This document shows positions 39,926-49,722 of a stretch of 64,000 nt of DNA, piece by piece. The notes under the pieces were generated by a model. It saw nothing but the letters and a program-made list of their open reading frames with translations. It was not told the DNA's origin and searched no databases. The stretch comes from Ichthyophis bannanicus (lineage: Eukaryota; Chordata; Amphibia; Gymnophiona; Ichthyophiidae): positions 584,123,574 to 584,187,573 of the forward strand of contig CM066036.1 in NCBI GenBank assembly GCA_033557465.1. The letters run 5' to 3'. Position 1 is the stretch's first letter. Each line of letters starts with the position of its first letter. A program made the position numbers and the translations under genes.

Positions 39926-40642
39926 GTAACTGGCTAAGATGGCACCCTTGGGCGGGAAGGGGACCGCGCATGCGCGCTGCAATTCCCAAAGGCTTTCCTT
40001 GAAAGCTGGGGAAAATTGCTCCGCGAGGGCTCCGTCGGCGCCGACGTCACCCATATGTGAGGACTGACTTCCTGCTTGGTCCTGGAGAAGGAGGAGCTTC
40101 CTGTGTAGAGGGAGTCTTGGAGACTCCCCTGGAAAATAGGAGGGGGGTAGCTGGTGGAAGTGGAGCATGTAGCCCTGCTGGACTATGCTCAATACCCAAG
40201 TATCCCCTGTGATGGCTGGCCACCTGTAGGCGTAGAGGGTCAATCGACCCCATGTGCTAAGTGGAGCCACCGGTGGAGGAGAGGCTATGCTGTAGAAGTC
40301 AAAACCCCGCTCCCTGCTGTGCAGGAGCCGGAGCTGGCGGCTTGGGGGTCTTCTGCCTACGGGGCCCATGCCCCTGCCCCTTGGCCTGCTGGCCCTGTTG
40401 GGGAGCTGGTAGGCAGCACCCTTCCTCGGGAAAAAGGGCTTCTTTCCCGAGCCCTTCTTTTTTTGAGAAGGGGCATGAGTCTTCCTGGACAGCCTTATCC
40501 TGGTGAGAGTCTCAGTCTCGATTTCTGCAGCCTTTTCAGTCATGGGCTTACCGAAAAGGTTTTCACCTCGGCAGGGGACATCAACCAACTTGTCCTGCAC
40601 CCATGACTCCAGGTCTGATGACTGTAGCAGGCCTGACGGCAT
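39344..40642 (-). other. Chimeric open frame across the F/G junction
   Basis: An uninterrupted 432-codon frame begins in the gag C-terminus of copy F (LQSSDLESWVQDKLVDVPCR). It passes through the basic KKGSGKKPFFPRKG stretch and the N-terminal RT of copy F, then translates the right terminal repeat of copy G (SSHMGDVGADGALAEQFS). It then continues in frame into the RT thumb and RNase H of copy G. It is an accidental product of nesting, not a family gene. It shows that neither junction introduced a stop. Confidence 0.75.
39925..40089 (-). repeat. Right inverted terminal repeat of copy G
   Basis: It reads taagatggcacccttgggcg to ggtcctggagaa. It pairs with 37169-37355 and carries GCGCATGCGC at 39966-39975. 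Confidence 0.85.
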
Positions 40643-42178
40643 GAACCGATGCCGGCTGCGGCTACCCGGGCCGAAGCCTCAAAGCCATTATAGGCTGCTC
40701 AAGAGATAAACTTCGAGCACTCTCGGATCCCTGTTGACAAAGCTTTGAACCTCTGCAAAGGTTCCTCGGAGAGGCCAGCTGAGAACCCAGCAATCTCCTT
40801 TGCCAGGTCTCGTAGGTACATGTCCATGTACAGCTGGTAGGTCTGGACACAGCAAGATAGCATAGAGTCCTGGAAGCACTTTCTACCGAGGGTGTCCAGG
40901 TTCCGGGCCTCCCGGCCGGGGGGCACCAAGAAGTGCATCTTCTGACTCTTCAGGCGGTGCATGGCCGATTCCACAACCATGGAGGTGTGCGGTAGCTGTG
41001 CCTTTTGGAACCCAGGGCTCTTACGGACTCAATAAATGGAATCGAGCCGTTTGCTAAGAATCGGCGCCGAGGCCGGTGCCTCCCACATACAGAAGAGCAG
41101 CCGTTCCAGCATCGGAGGAACCGGTACAGTAAAGGCTTCGTTTGGAGGAATGTCATACTGGAGAGCATCGAGTTCCTCGGCTTGAGGCTCCTCCTCGGCG
41201 TCCGCGGGGAAAGCCAAAGCTTTGGCGATGTCCCTCACGAAGTCCGAGAACCGGGTATCCTCCAGGTGGGGGGGAGGGGGGACCTTCTCTGAGGCTCGGA
41301 CTCTAGTGAGTCCGAAGGGATGCACCGGGTCCGGAAGGTGTCCGGGGACTCCATGTCCTCCGTCTCCCACACCGACTCCTCCGAGGAGTAATCGAACGGT
41401 TCGGCCGTGTGGGCCTCGGTGCCACCCGCCCCAATGCCGAGGGTATCGGCGTCGATGACCTCGGCCCCACATGGGAGGTCGAGGGGGACCTTGACCGAGG
41501 ATCGACTCGAGACTTCATTGACTCGAGGATCGGCACGGTCTCCGGGGTCGACTTAGACGTCGAGGTCCCGGTGGTCGGGGCAGATGCACCGGTCAGACTG
41601 GCGATCAGCACCCGCTGCTGTTCCATGAAGGCAGCCAAGCTGCTCTCGAAGGCCGTCAGCCTGAGTCTAAGCTTAGGAGACTCAGCAGCCCCCGACTTGG
41701 GTCCCAACGCTGGAGGAGAGTCCACAAGGACAACAGCACTTATGTGACTCTGAGACTCCGGCTCCACGCGAGGTAACTTGGACGGCCTCTCTGACTCCGA
41801 GAGCCCGGGGCGGTGGTCAGGGCTACATGACCTGGCCCTCGAGGACCCAGGAGCCTCCACCGATGCCGCCCTCGCGAGCTTCTTCTTCCTTTTGTGCTCC
41901 CAAGGGGGAGACTCCCTCTCAGAGGAACCCCGACGGCGCTCGGGTTCAGACTCCCGAGATGTCGAAGCCTCTGATGAAGTCCGGGCCCGGCCGGACGCGT
42001 ACTCTGAGAAAATTCTCTCACGTTGATGCTGACGGCTCCGAAGTGCCTTCGATGACATTTTGCTGTACGGGCCACAGACCAGCGGGTCATGGTCGGGCCC
42101 GAGGCAGCAGTCATGTGTGTCGGTGACAGACATAAGTTTCTTGCACCGATCACACTTTTTGAACACGCTGGCAGCCAT
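40344..42178 (-). pseudogene. DIRS Gag-like protein, copy F
   Basis: The start methionine is at 42178 (MAASVFKKCDRCKKLMSVTD), supported by the same start in copies A and I. The Cys/His cluster has lost a few residues (HDCCLGPDHDPLVCGPYSK). A Ser/Arg/Glu-rich stretch and the SLTGASAPTTGTSTSKSTPE spacer follow. This first frame runs unbroken to about 41303. The capsid-like part is in frames 41472-41029 (LLFCMWEAPASAPILSKRLD) and 40980-40699 (YQLYMDMYLRDLAKEIAGFS). The C-terminus is in the chimeric frame to 40344. Two or three frameshifts break it. Confidence 0.82.
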
Positions 42179-42414
42179 TGGGGGAAAAAGGGCCCCTGCA
42201 AGGTCAAAAGACCGGGCTGCCAGTGAAAACACAAAAAAGGCGCGAACGCTAGTCATGAAGGACAAAAACCGAAAATCAAAATTCTGGACTAGATACCAGT
42301 GTACCGAGCCCAGGCGGAAAGGGGAACCGGCGTTGAACCGGATCAGAAAAAGCCAAAATAATCTACTTTTCCCGGGTGACACGAACTCACGTCCGTTGGG
42401 CTCCGTGGAAAAAG

Positions 42415-42578
42415 AAAGACTGAGCAAGATGGCACCCTTGGGCGGGAAGGGGACCACGCATGCGCACTGCATTCTCAAAGGCTTTCCTTGAAAGCTGGGG
42501 AAATGCTCCGCACGAGGGCTCCTTTGGCGCCGATGTCACCCATATGTGAGGACTGACTTCCTGCTTGGTCCTGGAGAA
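42415..42578 (-). repeat. Right inverted terminal repeat of copy F
   Basis: It reads agatggcacccttgggcggg, a decayed cgcatgcgcac core, then aaggctttccttgaaagctg and the end ctgcttggtcctggagaa. It directly abuts recombinase spacer sequence of copy H. Confidence 0.82.
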
Positions 42579-42599
42579 CTGGTATCTTCAAAGTCTGGG

Positions 42600-44090
42600 A
42601 CGGAGGGTAGGAGTTGAATCTAAGTCTGAAAGAGGTGCTGGAGTACAGCCTGACCAAACATGGCATACTGACAGGAGTCCTTGTCCATACAATAATGGGC
42701 AGCACAGGTATGGACAGAAGACCAAGTTGCTGCTTTGCAAATTTCTTCGAGGCTACTGAGCGTAGGTTTGCCATTGAGGTGGCCATGGCGCAAACATTGT
42801 GAGCAGTGACATGCCCTTCCAGGGAGAGTCCTGCTTTGTTACAGGCAAATGAAATGTAGTCTGCTATCCATCTGGAGCGCATACGCTTAGAAGCAGGTAA
42901 TCCAGGTGAGGTGACTGGGGTCAAATGAGATAAACAACTGCAAGGCTTTACGGTGATCTCAAGTCCTTTGGAGATAGAAAGCCAAGGCACGTTTGCAGTC
43001 AAGAGTGTGCAGAGTTGCAGTTTAGGAAATAAAACTGTAAGGTAAATTGACTGGTTTAAATGGAAGGGAGACACCATCTTTGGCATAAAGTGAGGGGAGA
43101 TGGAAGTGGGTTCAGGGAGGATCCGCCACCAAAGCCTGAAGCTTACCAATGCGTCTAGCTAAAGGGAGGGCAATTAGGAAGATTACCTTTCAAGGGAGGA
43201 ACTTAAGTGAGGTCACGGCTAGCTACTCACCCACAAAACCATCCACCAAACACAAGGCACCCCACTCCACACCCTACTGTCTCGCCCAACCCACAGCAGA
43301 ACAACCAGACAATCCTCCAACAGCTCCATTGCCGTCCCCCACAAAAGAACCAAGGCAACACAACGGACCTGCAACAGAGCCTTTGAACTCTATGCCCCAT
43401 CCCTCTGGAACTCTCTGCCAAACCACATCAGGAACAACGGTGATCTCCCATCATTCAAAACGCAGCTAAAAACCGTCCTATTCCAGGAACATCTCTGAAT
43501 GGGAACCCCCTCCCCCTATTTCTCTTTAAGAACTTCAGATCAGTAACTGTGCTGTCCTGTCCGTCTCTATGTTCATCCCAAAATCATCAATGTTGAGCCC
43601 CCGGTGATGGCCCCCCTACTACTGATTCCCCCCCACCCCCTGTTATGTGTCTCACCGCTTTGACCCGGTGAAAAGCAGGATATAAATACAGTTAAATAAA
43701 TAAATAAATAAATTCAAAGGGCAGCTTGAGAAGCTGCATTAGAACGACATTGAGGTCCGAAGCTACCGGAGGTGGCGTAATGGGCATTTGGACAGTAGGA
43801 GACCTCTCATGAAATGCGCTACTAGCAGTTGTGTGGAGATGAGCTGTCCATTCAGTAGATGGTGAGAGGCTGTAATGGCACTGAGGTGGACTCTCACTGA
43901 GTTTGTCTTTAGACCTGGCGAGGACAGGTGGAGGAGATACTGGAGGAGTGACTCCACTGGAGCAGAAAAGGGATTGAGATATTTCTGGGAACACCAGACA
44001 AAGAATCTATGCCACTAAAAGCATATGAATGTCTGGTGGAGGGCTTTCTGGAAGCCAAAAGGATTTCCTTAACCTCTGGAGTAAGGTCAA
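42600..44090 (-). pseudogene. DIRS tyrosine recombinase, copy H (broken, split by a LINE)
   Basis: The C-terminal part (43149-42600) has KMVSPFHLNQSIYLTVLFPK, SRWIADYISFACNKAGLSLE, GHVTAHNVCAMATSMANLRS, with H-x-x-R changed to H-x-x-C, and no clear tyrosine in frame. The N-terminal part (43994-43715) has PSPSTEWTAHLHTTASSAFH and PPPVASDLNVVLMQLLKLPF in two frames. An L2-like LINE tail lies between them. Confidence 0.75.
43219..43712 (+). mobile_element. L2-like LINE 3' fragment in copy H
   Basis: The plus strand carries the last 90 or so residues of an L2-like ORF2 in broken frame (the counterpart of RAFELYAPSLWNSLPSCLRN in the copy at 8828). It ends with the stem-loop ccgctttgacccggtgaaaa and a (TAAA)n tail at about 43688-43712. 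It belongs to the same subfamily as the LINE at 8828-10393. Confidence 0.8.
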
Positions 44091-44102
44091 AGCCTTATAA
44101 AA

Positions 44103-44950
44103 CTATGCTCTCAGCAGCCAAGCTATGAGCCGGAGAGACTGTGGATTGGGATGGAGTAGTGAGCCATCATCCTGGGAGAGGAGATCGGGTGCAGATCCCA
44201 TTCGCAAAGGATGAGTCTGAGTCAGATGTAGTAGCATTGGAAACCATGGTTGCCACGGCCAGTGAGGGACTATGAGTATCATGGAGTCCATGTTGGACGG
44301 AATCTTGAAAAGCGTCTTGGGAATGAGGGGTATAGGAGGGAAAGCATAAAGCAGACCTTGACCCCAGTGTAGGAGGAAGACATCCACTGGTTGGTTGGTG
44401 GATGTCAGAGTTCTTGGGCAGAAGGGAGGAAACATGGCATTTTGGGGAGTTGCGAACAGATCTATGTCTGGAGTTCTCCGCGTCTGGAAGATGCAGGATG
44501 TTGTGTCCAGATGGAGAGACCATTCGTGGGGAAGAAGGATGTGACTCAGTCTGTCTGCCAAGACATTGAACTCCCCTGGGTGGTGCACTGCTTGGAGGTG
44601 TATTTGATGAGCAATAGCAAAGGACCACAGGTGTAGCGCCTCCTCACAGAGGGCCCAAGAGCCTGTTCCTCCCTGCTTGTTCACATAGAACATGGCAACC
44701 TGATTTGTCTGTCCTGACTAGGACTTGTGCTCTGAGGTGGTCTTGAAACATCCAGAGGGCATTCGAGATAGCACGAAGTTCCAGGAGATTGATCTGGAGC
44801 TGTGACTCTTGTGTTGTCCAGAGCCCTGTGTAGTCAGGTTGCCCAGATGCCCTACTCAATCCAGTTTGGAGGCATCCGTCATTAAAGTGCATTGAGGTGG
44901 AGACCTTTGAAAAAGTGACCCTACGAGCAGATTTTCTGCAGAACACTACC
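44103..44950 (-). pseudogene. DIRS RNase H and methyltransferase-like region, copy H
   Basis: Frame 44693-44103 (196 codons) begins at the MFYVNKQGGTGSWALCEEAL block. It contains HPGEFNVLADRLSHILLPHE, IDLFATPQNAMFPPFCPRTL and LLYAFPPIPLIPKTLFKIPS, ending LRLIAWLLRA. The upstream RNase H part (44952-44644) has INLLELRAISNALWMFQDHL in a shifted frame. The long intact tail frame is notable for such an old copy, and its divergence marks a separate DIRS subfamily. Confidence 0.8.
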
Positions 44951-44952
44951 AC

Positions 44953-45870
44953 TCAACGGATGTTGTTAGAAAGGCAGTGACATGGTTCATGTCCCAGAGA
45001 TGGCCCGAGGCCTGCTTCCACTGGGAGGCAAGAGTCCACTGGGCTGTCTGCATATATAGTTGAGCATATGGGACAACACGCACTGTAGAGGCCAAGTGCA
45101 CCAGGAGCTGTAGCATCTCTTGGGCGGTCAGATGGTCTCATAGGAGGGTCTGGGATGCTAGTTCGACTAGAAAGGCACAACGGAGCAGGGGCAGAAATGC
45201 CCTGAACTGTTGGGTGTCTAGTAGGGCTCCGATGAACTCTAGTTTCTGAGTTGGAGTGAGCTGGGATTTTGGGAAGTTTATCACAAATCCCAAGTGTTGT
45301 AGTATTGTGATGGTATGATGTAAAGAAAGCAGTACCTCTTGGGAGGTTTCTGATTTTATTAGCCAGTCATCTAAGTAAGGGAAAACAAATATCCCCAGAG
45401 TTCTTAGATAAGCGGCTATGATCGCCATGCACTGTATGAAGACTTTTGGGGCAGAGGCGAGTCCAGGATTCTGTACTGATAATGTTTTCCTTGAAAGGCG
45501 AAGTGTAGATATTTCTTGTGTCCTGGATGGATGAAGATATGTGTGTATGCTTCTTTTAGATCTAGAGAACAGAGCCAGTCCTTACTCTGGACGTAGGGAA
45601 GAAGAGTCCCAAGAAAGATCTTGATCTTTTCATGGACTAGAAACTAGCTGAGGTTTCTGAGGTCCAGAATGGGCCTGTACCCTCCGGTTTTCTTTGGAAT
45701 AAGAAAGTCCGGAGAGTAGAAGCCCATTCCCTGTTGGGATGTTGGGACATCATCTATGGCGCCCTGAGAAAGAAGAAAGGACACCTCATCCTGTAGGAGA
45801 GCAGTGAGTGGGGGTTGCGTTTGATATTCCCCTGTGAAAGTGGAGGGGGGCAGAGTTTTTAGATGAAATC
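44953..45870 (-). pseudogene. DIRS reverse transcriptase, copy H (broken)
   Basis: Frame 45428-45138 holds VFPYLDDWLIKSETSQEVLL and LGFVINFPKSQLTPTQKLEF, i.e. the catalytic YLDD block and the connection. N-terminal to it, matches to SLDLKEAYTHIFIHPGHKK-like and KKTGGYRPILDLRN-like sequence are recognisable at about 45480-45700, with frameshifts. The thumb follows at 45100-44953. Confidence 0.75.
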
Positions 45871-45885
45871 TGTACCCTTCCTGGA

Positions 45886-46141
45886 CTACAGTGAATGTCC
45901 ACTGCTCTGAGGTGATCTATGGGCGTAGTGACACAGTCTGCCTGCTATGTGGAGGTGGAGGTTCTCCAGAGGCAGGGTGGCAATGTTCTCTAGGAAAAAG
46001 TCAAAACCAGGTGCATACTGTGGCTGCAGAGCTGGTTGAGATTTTGCCATCTGTGGCTTCTTTTGTTGCTTACGAGGCTGCTGCCTCTTCTGTGGGGCCT
46101 TACCCTGGTATTGAGAAGCAGGAGGATAAGAGGAGAAAAAA
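45886..46141 (-). pseudogene. DIRS Gag C-terminus, copy H (left piece)
   Basis: Minus-strand frame 46155-45886 reads YPPASQYQGKAPQKRQQPRK then QQKKPQMAKSQPALQPQYAP, a Gln/Lys/Pro-rich C-terminal Gag tail joined to the start of the pol region (GFDFFLENIATLPL). It is cut by the left terminus of copy I. Confidence 0.7.
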
Positions 46142-46300
46142 GAGTAGTTACTCACCTGTAACTGGTGTTCTCCAGGAGCAGCAGGAATCAGTCCTCACAT
46201 ATGGGTGTCATCGGTGCCGATGAAGCCCCAGCGGAGCATTTCCCCAGCTTTCTATGAAAGCCTTTGGGAATGCAGGCACGCATGCGCGGTTCCCTTCCCA
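46142..46300 (-). repeat. Left inverted terminal repeat of copy I
   Basis: It pairs with 51712-51871. The inner 115 or so bases differ at only about three positions between the two repeats. It contains a shifted palindrome version, cacgcatgcgcggt. Confidence 0.88.
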
Positions 46301-46408
46301 CCTAAAGGTGCCGTCTTACCTCAGTCAAATGACATAGCTAAGAATAGCACACAAAAATGAAAAAATGAACTATGTACAACTGCAACTCCAAGGGGAGGAG
46401 GGAGGGTT

Positions 46409-46504
46409 GTGAGGACTGATTCCTGCTGCTCCTGGAGAACACCTGTTACAGGTGAGTAACTACTCTTTCTCCAGGACCAAGCAGGAAGTCAGTCCTCACA
46501 TATG
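46409..46504 (-). repeat. Internal complementary region (ICR) of copy I
   Basis: gtgaggactgattcctgctg to gagtaactactc complements the left terminus. tttctccaggaccaagcagg to cctcacatatg complements the right terminus. The two halves join at TTT, matching the A-triplet seen at insertion junctions. Confidence 0.88.
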
Positions 46505-46642
46505 GGTGACTCCCTAGCTCTGGGCTACCGAGGAACCCAGGCTGAACAAGAGAACTCCCTCTAGTCTCAGCAGCAAAGAAAGGCTTTTCAAGGACACAAC
46601 CTCCACTGGTAGCCCAACAGAGGGGGGGAGGGCAGGAGTTGC

Positions 46643-47620
46643 CTAAACCTCAAAGACATTCCGGAGTACTGCCTGGCTAAAAGCATTGTCCCTAAGGGAC
46701 TCCCTCTCCAGGCAGTAGTGGGCTGCAGAAGTCTGGCTTGAAGACCAAGTTGCAGCCCTGCAGATGTCTACCAAGGGCACAGAGCGGAGATGAGCCACTG
46801 AGGCAGCCATTGCCCTGACACGATGGGCCGTGACCCTACTCTGCAAAGGAAGGTCAGCCGCCTTGTAAGCCCAGGTGATACAGTCAGCCACCCAGATGGA
46901 CAAGGTACGCTTGGACACAGCCAACCCCAACTTATTGGGGTCAAAGGATACGAAGAGCTGGGTAGCCTTTCTATGCCCCTGCGTACGGTCAAGGTAGAAG
47001 GATAAGGCCCTCCTACAGTCCAGGGTATGCAGGACTGCTTCAGCCGGGCTAGCATGAGGCCTCGGGAAGAATGTTGGAAGAACCACCTCCTCATTGAGGT
47101 GGAAAGAGGAGACAACCTTAGGGAGGAACTTTGGATGAGTCCTGAGGACTACCCTGTTCCTGTAAATCCTGGTGTAAGGCCTGTCACAGACCAGAGCTTG
47201 AAGCTTACTTACTTGCCTAGCCGAGGTAAGGGCTATTAGGAAGAGTGTCTTCCAGGAGAGGAAGCGTAGCGGACAAGTAGCCATCGGCTCAAAAGGTGGG
47301 CGAGTCAGTTGCTGCAAGACCACATTCAGCTCCCACTCAGGGGCAGGAGGATGGATGGGAGGCTTGAGCAAAAGCAAGCCCCTGAGAAAGCGGGACACCA
47401 AGGGGTGACCAGATAGAGATTGCCTCTCTACCAATGAGTGGTGAGCCGAACAGAATTGGACTTAAGTCCCTGATTGGATAAGTGCAGTAAGTACTGAAGC
47501 ACTACTGGCACAGTACAGAAGAAAGGATCCTCTGTACGTAGGTGACACCACACAGAAAACCTCTTCCACTTGAGAGCATAGGTTTTCCTAGTGGACTGTT
47601 TCGTAGAGGCTAGGACAACC
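46643..47620 (-). pseudogene. DIRS tyrosine recombinase, copy I (one frame break)
   Basis: The C-terminal 263 codons (47434-46643) contain LTSARQVSKLQALVCDRPYT (first catalytic R kept, following R and E changed), SKRTLSIWVADCITWAYKAA, TAHRVRAMAASVAHLRSVPL (H-x-x-R) and AAHYCLERESLRDNAFSQAV (tyrosine). The core-binding part (ASTKQSTRKTYALKWKRFSV) is in another frame starting upstream at about 47740 and overlapping pol. A deletion of about 22 bases near 47440 relative to copy F separates the two. One repair-free event thus inactivates it. Confidence 0.88.
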
Positions 47621-47657
47621 TCCTCTACTTCCTGAGGTAGGCCCCAGGGAGCCAAAA

Positions 47658-49638
47658 TTACCCTTGCAGCCTCCAGGCCATCAAATTGAGAGACCTGAGA
47701 TTGGGGTGCAGAAGGGAACCCTGGTCCTGTGTGAGAAGGTTGGGTTGCAACCCCAGAGGCAGTGGAGGATCCACCGCCAGTTGAAGAAGAAGAGGAAACC
47801 AAGGCTGTCTTGGCCACCTGGGAGCTACCAGCAGGACCGAGGCCTTGTCCTGCAGAATCTTGAACAGGGTTCGGGCCACCAAGGGCGTGGTAGGAAACGC
47901 ATAGAGGAGGCCCTGAGACCAAGATATCAGAAAAGCATCCGCTGCTATCCGCAGAGGATGTGGTTGCCTGGAGCAGAACTTTGGAAGCTGCTTGTTCATG
48001 GGGCTGGCAAAGAGATCTATCAAAGGGAGACCCCATTTCAGGAAGATCTTCTGAACTACTGAAGGATGCAGCTGCCACTCGTGGGGCTGCAGTATCCTGC
48101 TTAATCTGTCTGCCAGGTAGTTGTCCTGGCCTGGAAGGTACACAGCCCTGAGGAGCATGTCGTGCTTGAGGGCAAAAGAACAAAGGTCCCGAGCCTCCCG
48201 ACAAAGGATCCTGGACCCAGTTCCGCCCTGTTTGTTCACATAAAACATGGCAACTTGGTTGTCAGTCTGAATCAGGATAGACTGGTGAGCCAGGGAAGGA
48301 GTGAAAGCTTTGAGTGCTAATCGAATAGCTCTGAGTTCGAGGAGATTGATCTGCTGTGCAGCTTCCCAGGGAGACCAGAGGCCCTGGGTGCACTTGCCCA
48401 GACAATGAGCTCCCCAGCCTTGCAGGGAGGCATCTGTTGTCATCACTACTGTGTACCCTGGAATCTGAAAAGGCACCCCTTTTAGTAGATTGGGTGGGTG
48501 CAGCCACCAGTTGAGGGAGTGCAGAAATGGTCTGGACACCCTTATCCTGTCTCTGAGGCTGCCTGTGGCCTGTGACCACTGAGTCCGAAGGCACCACTGT
48601 GCAGGCCTCATATGCAGCCTGGCATTGGGGGTCACATGTACTGTCGAAGCCATGTGGCCTAGAAGCCTCAGGCAGAGCCTGGCGGAGACCAGGGAGCTGC
48701 TGAGAAACTGACTTGCCAAGGCCATCAACCTTTGGGCTCCGTTTTCTGGCAAGAATGCCTTTGCCAGGAGAGAGTCCAACGTTGCCCCTATGAACTCCAA
48801 GTTCTGGGAAGGGAGCAAAGTGGACTTTGCAAAGTTTGACAAACCCCAGGCGTTGTAGAAGAGCAATGGTCCTGAGGGTGGCTTGATTGGCTTCCTGACC
48901 TGTCTGACCCCTGATGAGCCAGTCGTCCAGATAGGGGAAGACAAAGATGCCCTGATTTCTCAGGTAGGCCGCCACCACTGCTAGGCAATTTGTGAAGACT
49001 CTGGGGGCGGAGGTGAGGCCAAAAGGCAACACTCTGTACTGATAATGGTTTCCTCCCACGATGAACCTCAGGTACTTTCTGTGGTCTGGATGAATGAGGA
49101 TGTGAGTGTACGCATCCTTTAGATCTAAGGAGCATAGCCAATCTCCCTGCTGGGGGTAGGGCAGAAGGGTTCCAAGAGTAAGCATCTTGAACTTTTCTTT
49201 CGCTAGGAACTTGTTGAGGTTCTGGAGGTCCAGAATGGGACGAAGGCCACCGGTCCTTTTGGGCACCAGGAAATACCTGGAGTAGAATCCGCGACCTTGC
49301 AAGTGGGGAGGCACAGGCTCCACTGCCCTGTCCACCAACAGACCCTGAAGCTCCTGACAGAGAAGGTCTGTGTGCAGAGGAGGCCTTGGAGGCTCCCCTG
49401 GAAAGTAGGGGGATGGCAGTTGGTGAAAATGGAGGGTATATCCTTTGTGGATTATCTCCAGCACCCAACTGTCCCCGGTGATAAGGGGCCACTGGTGGGC
49501 AAAGTGGGCTAGGCGACCTCCTGTGCAGGGTTGGGAGAGCAGTGGAGGAGAGGCTATGCTCAAGGAGTCAAAACCCCCCACCCTGCTGAGTGGTAGCAGG
49601 GGCATGAGGCTTGGGGGTCCTCTGCCTACGGGGCCCAT
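47658..49638 (-). pseudogene. DIRS pol (RT, RNase H, methyltransferase-like), copy I, one frameshift
   Basis: The RT frame from 49638 has FYSRYFLVPKRTGGLRPILD, CSLDLKDAYTHILIHPDHRK, VLPFGLTSAPRVFTNCLAVV and FPYLDDWLIRGQTGQEANQA. Near 48837 a 2-bp deletion relative to copies A, F and G shifts the frame. The second frame continues from NFAKSTLLPSQNLEFIGATL through MTTDASLQGWGAHCLGKCTQ, NLLELRAIRLALKAFTPSLA, IQTDNQVAMFYVNKQGGTGS and YLPGQDNYLADRLSRILQPH (RNase H). It then runs through IDLFASPMNKQLPKFCSRQP and LLYAFPTTPLVARTLFKILQ to the stop at 47658. All catalytic residues are present. Confidence 0.9.
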
Positions 49639-49722
49639 TACCCTGGCCCTTGGCTTGCTGACCCTGGGGGGCAGCTTGGGCAGCCTGATACTGTGGGTAC
49701 TGTTTGTAGGCAGTGCCCTTCC

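Larger units (their letters stand above)
37169..40089 (-). mobile_element. DIRS copy G: internally deleted derivative with both termini
   Basis: Copy G starts gcgtagttactcacctgtaa and ends ctgcttggtcctggagaa at 40089. It is inserted in the RT of copy F at an A-rich site (ctcctgaa/ggagg). It contains the left repeat, ICR (37435-37531), an intact recombinase and the RNase H with the RT thumb. It then jumps at about 39925 straight to the right terminal repeat. The RT palm, the rest of pol, gag and leader are deleted, leaving 2.9 kb of the normal 5.7 kb. It is a nonautonomous derivative that keeps all the cis sequences. Confidence 0.85.
34791..42578 (-). mobile_element. DIRS1-like retrotransposon, copy F (hosts copy G)
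   Basis: Copy F runs from a truncated recombinase (34791) through methyltransferase-like, RNase H and RT sequence to 37168. It continues after the insertion of copy G at 40090 with the RT N-terminus, gag (to 42178), the leader and a complete right terminus ending ctgcttggtcctggagaa at 42578. The net length is about 4.9 kb. The left repeat, ICR and the recombinase C-terminus are missing. The RT frame continues across the insertion site when G is removed. Confidence 0.85.

Noticed and set aside
46142..46504. CRISPR-like array suggested by the repeated tagttactcacctg and ggactgacttcctgcttg words
   Set aside because: The repeats occur in defined inverted and complementary positions (terminal repeats and ICR of DIRS elements), not as regularly spaced direct repeats, and the genome is vertebrate.
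47664..48151. Plus-strand open frames of 63-132 codons opposite copy I pol
   Set aside because: They mirror the coding strand and share its codon-driven openness. No motif or ATG context supports them.
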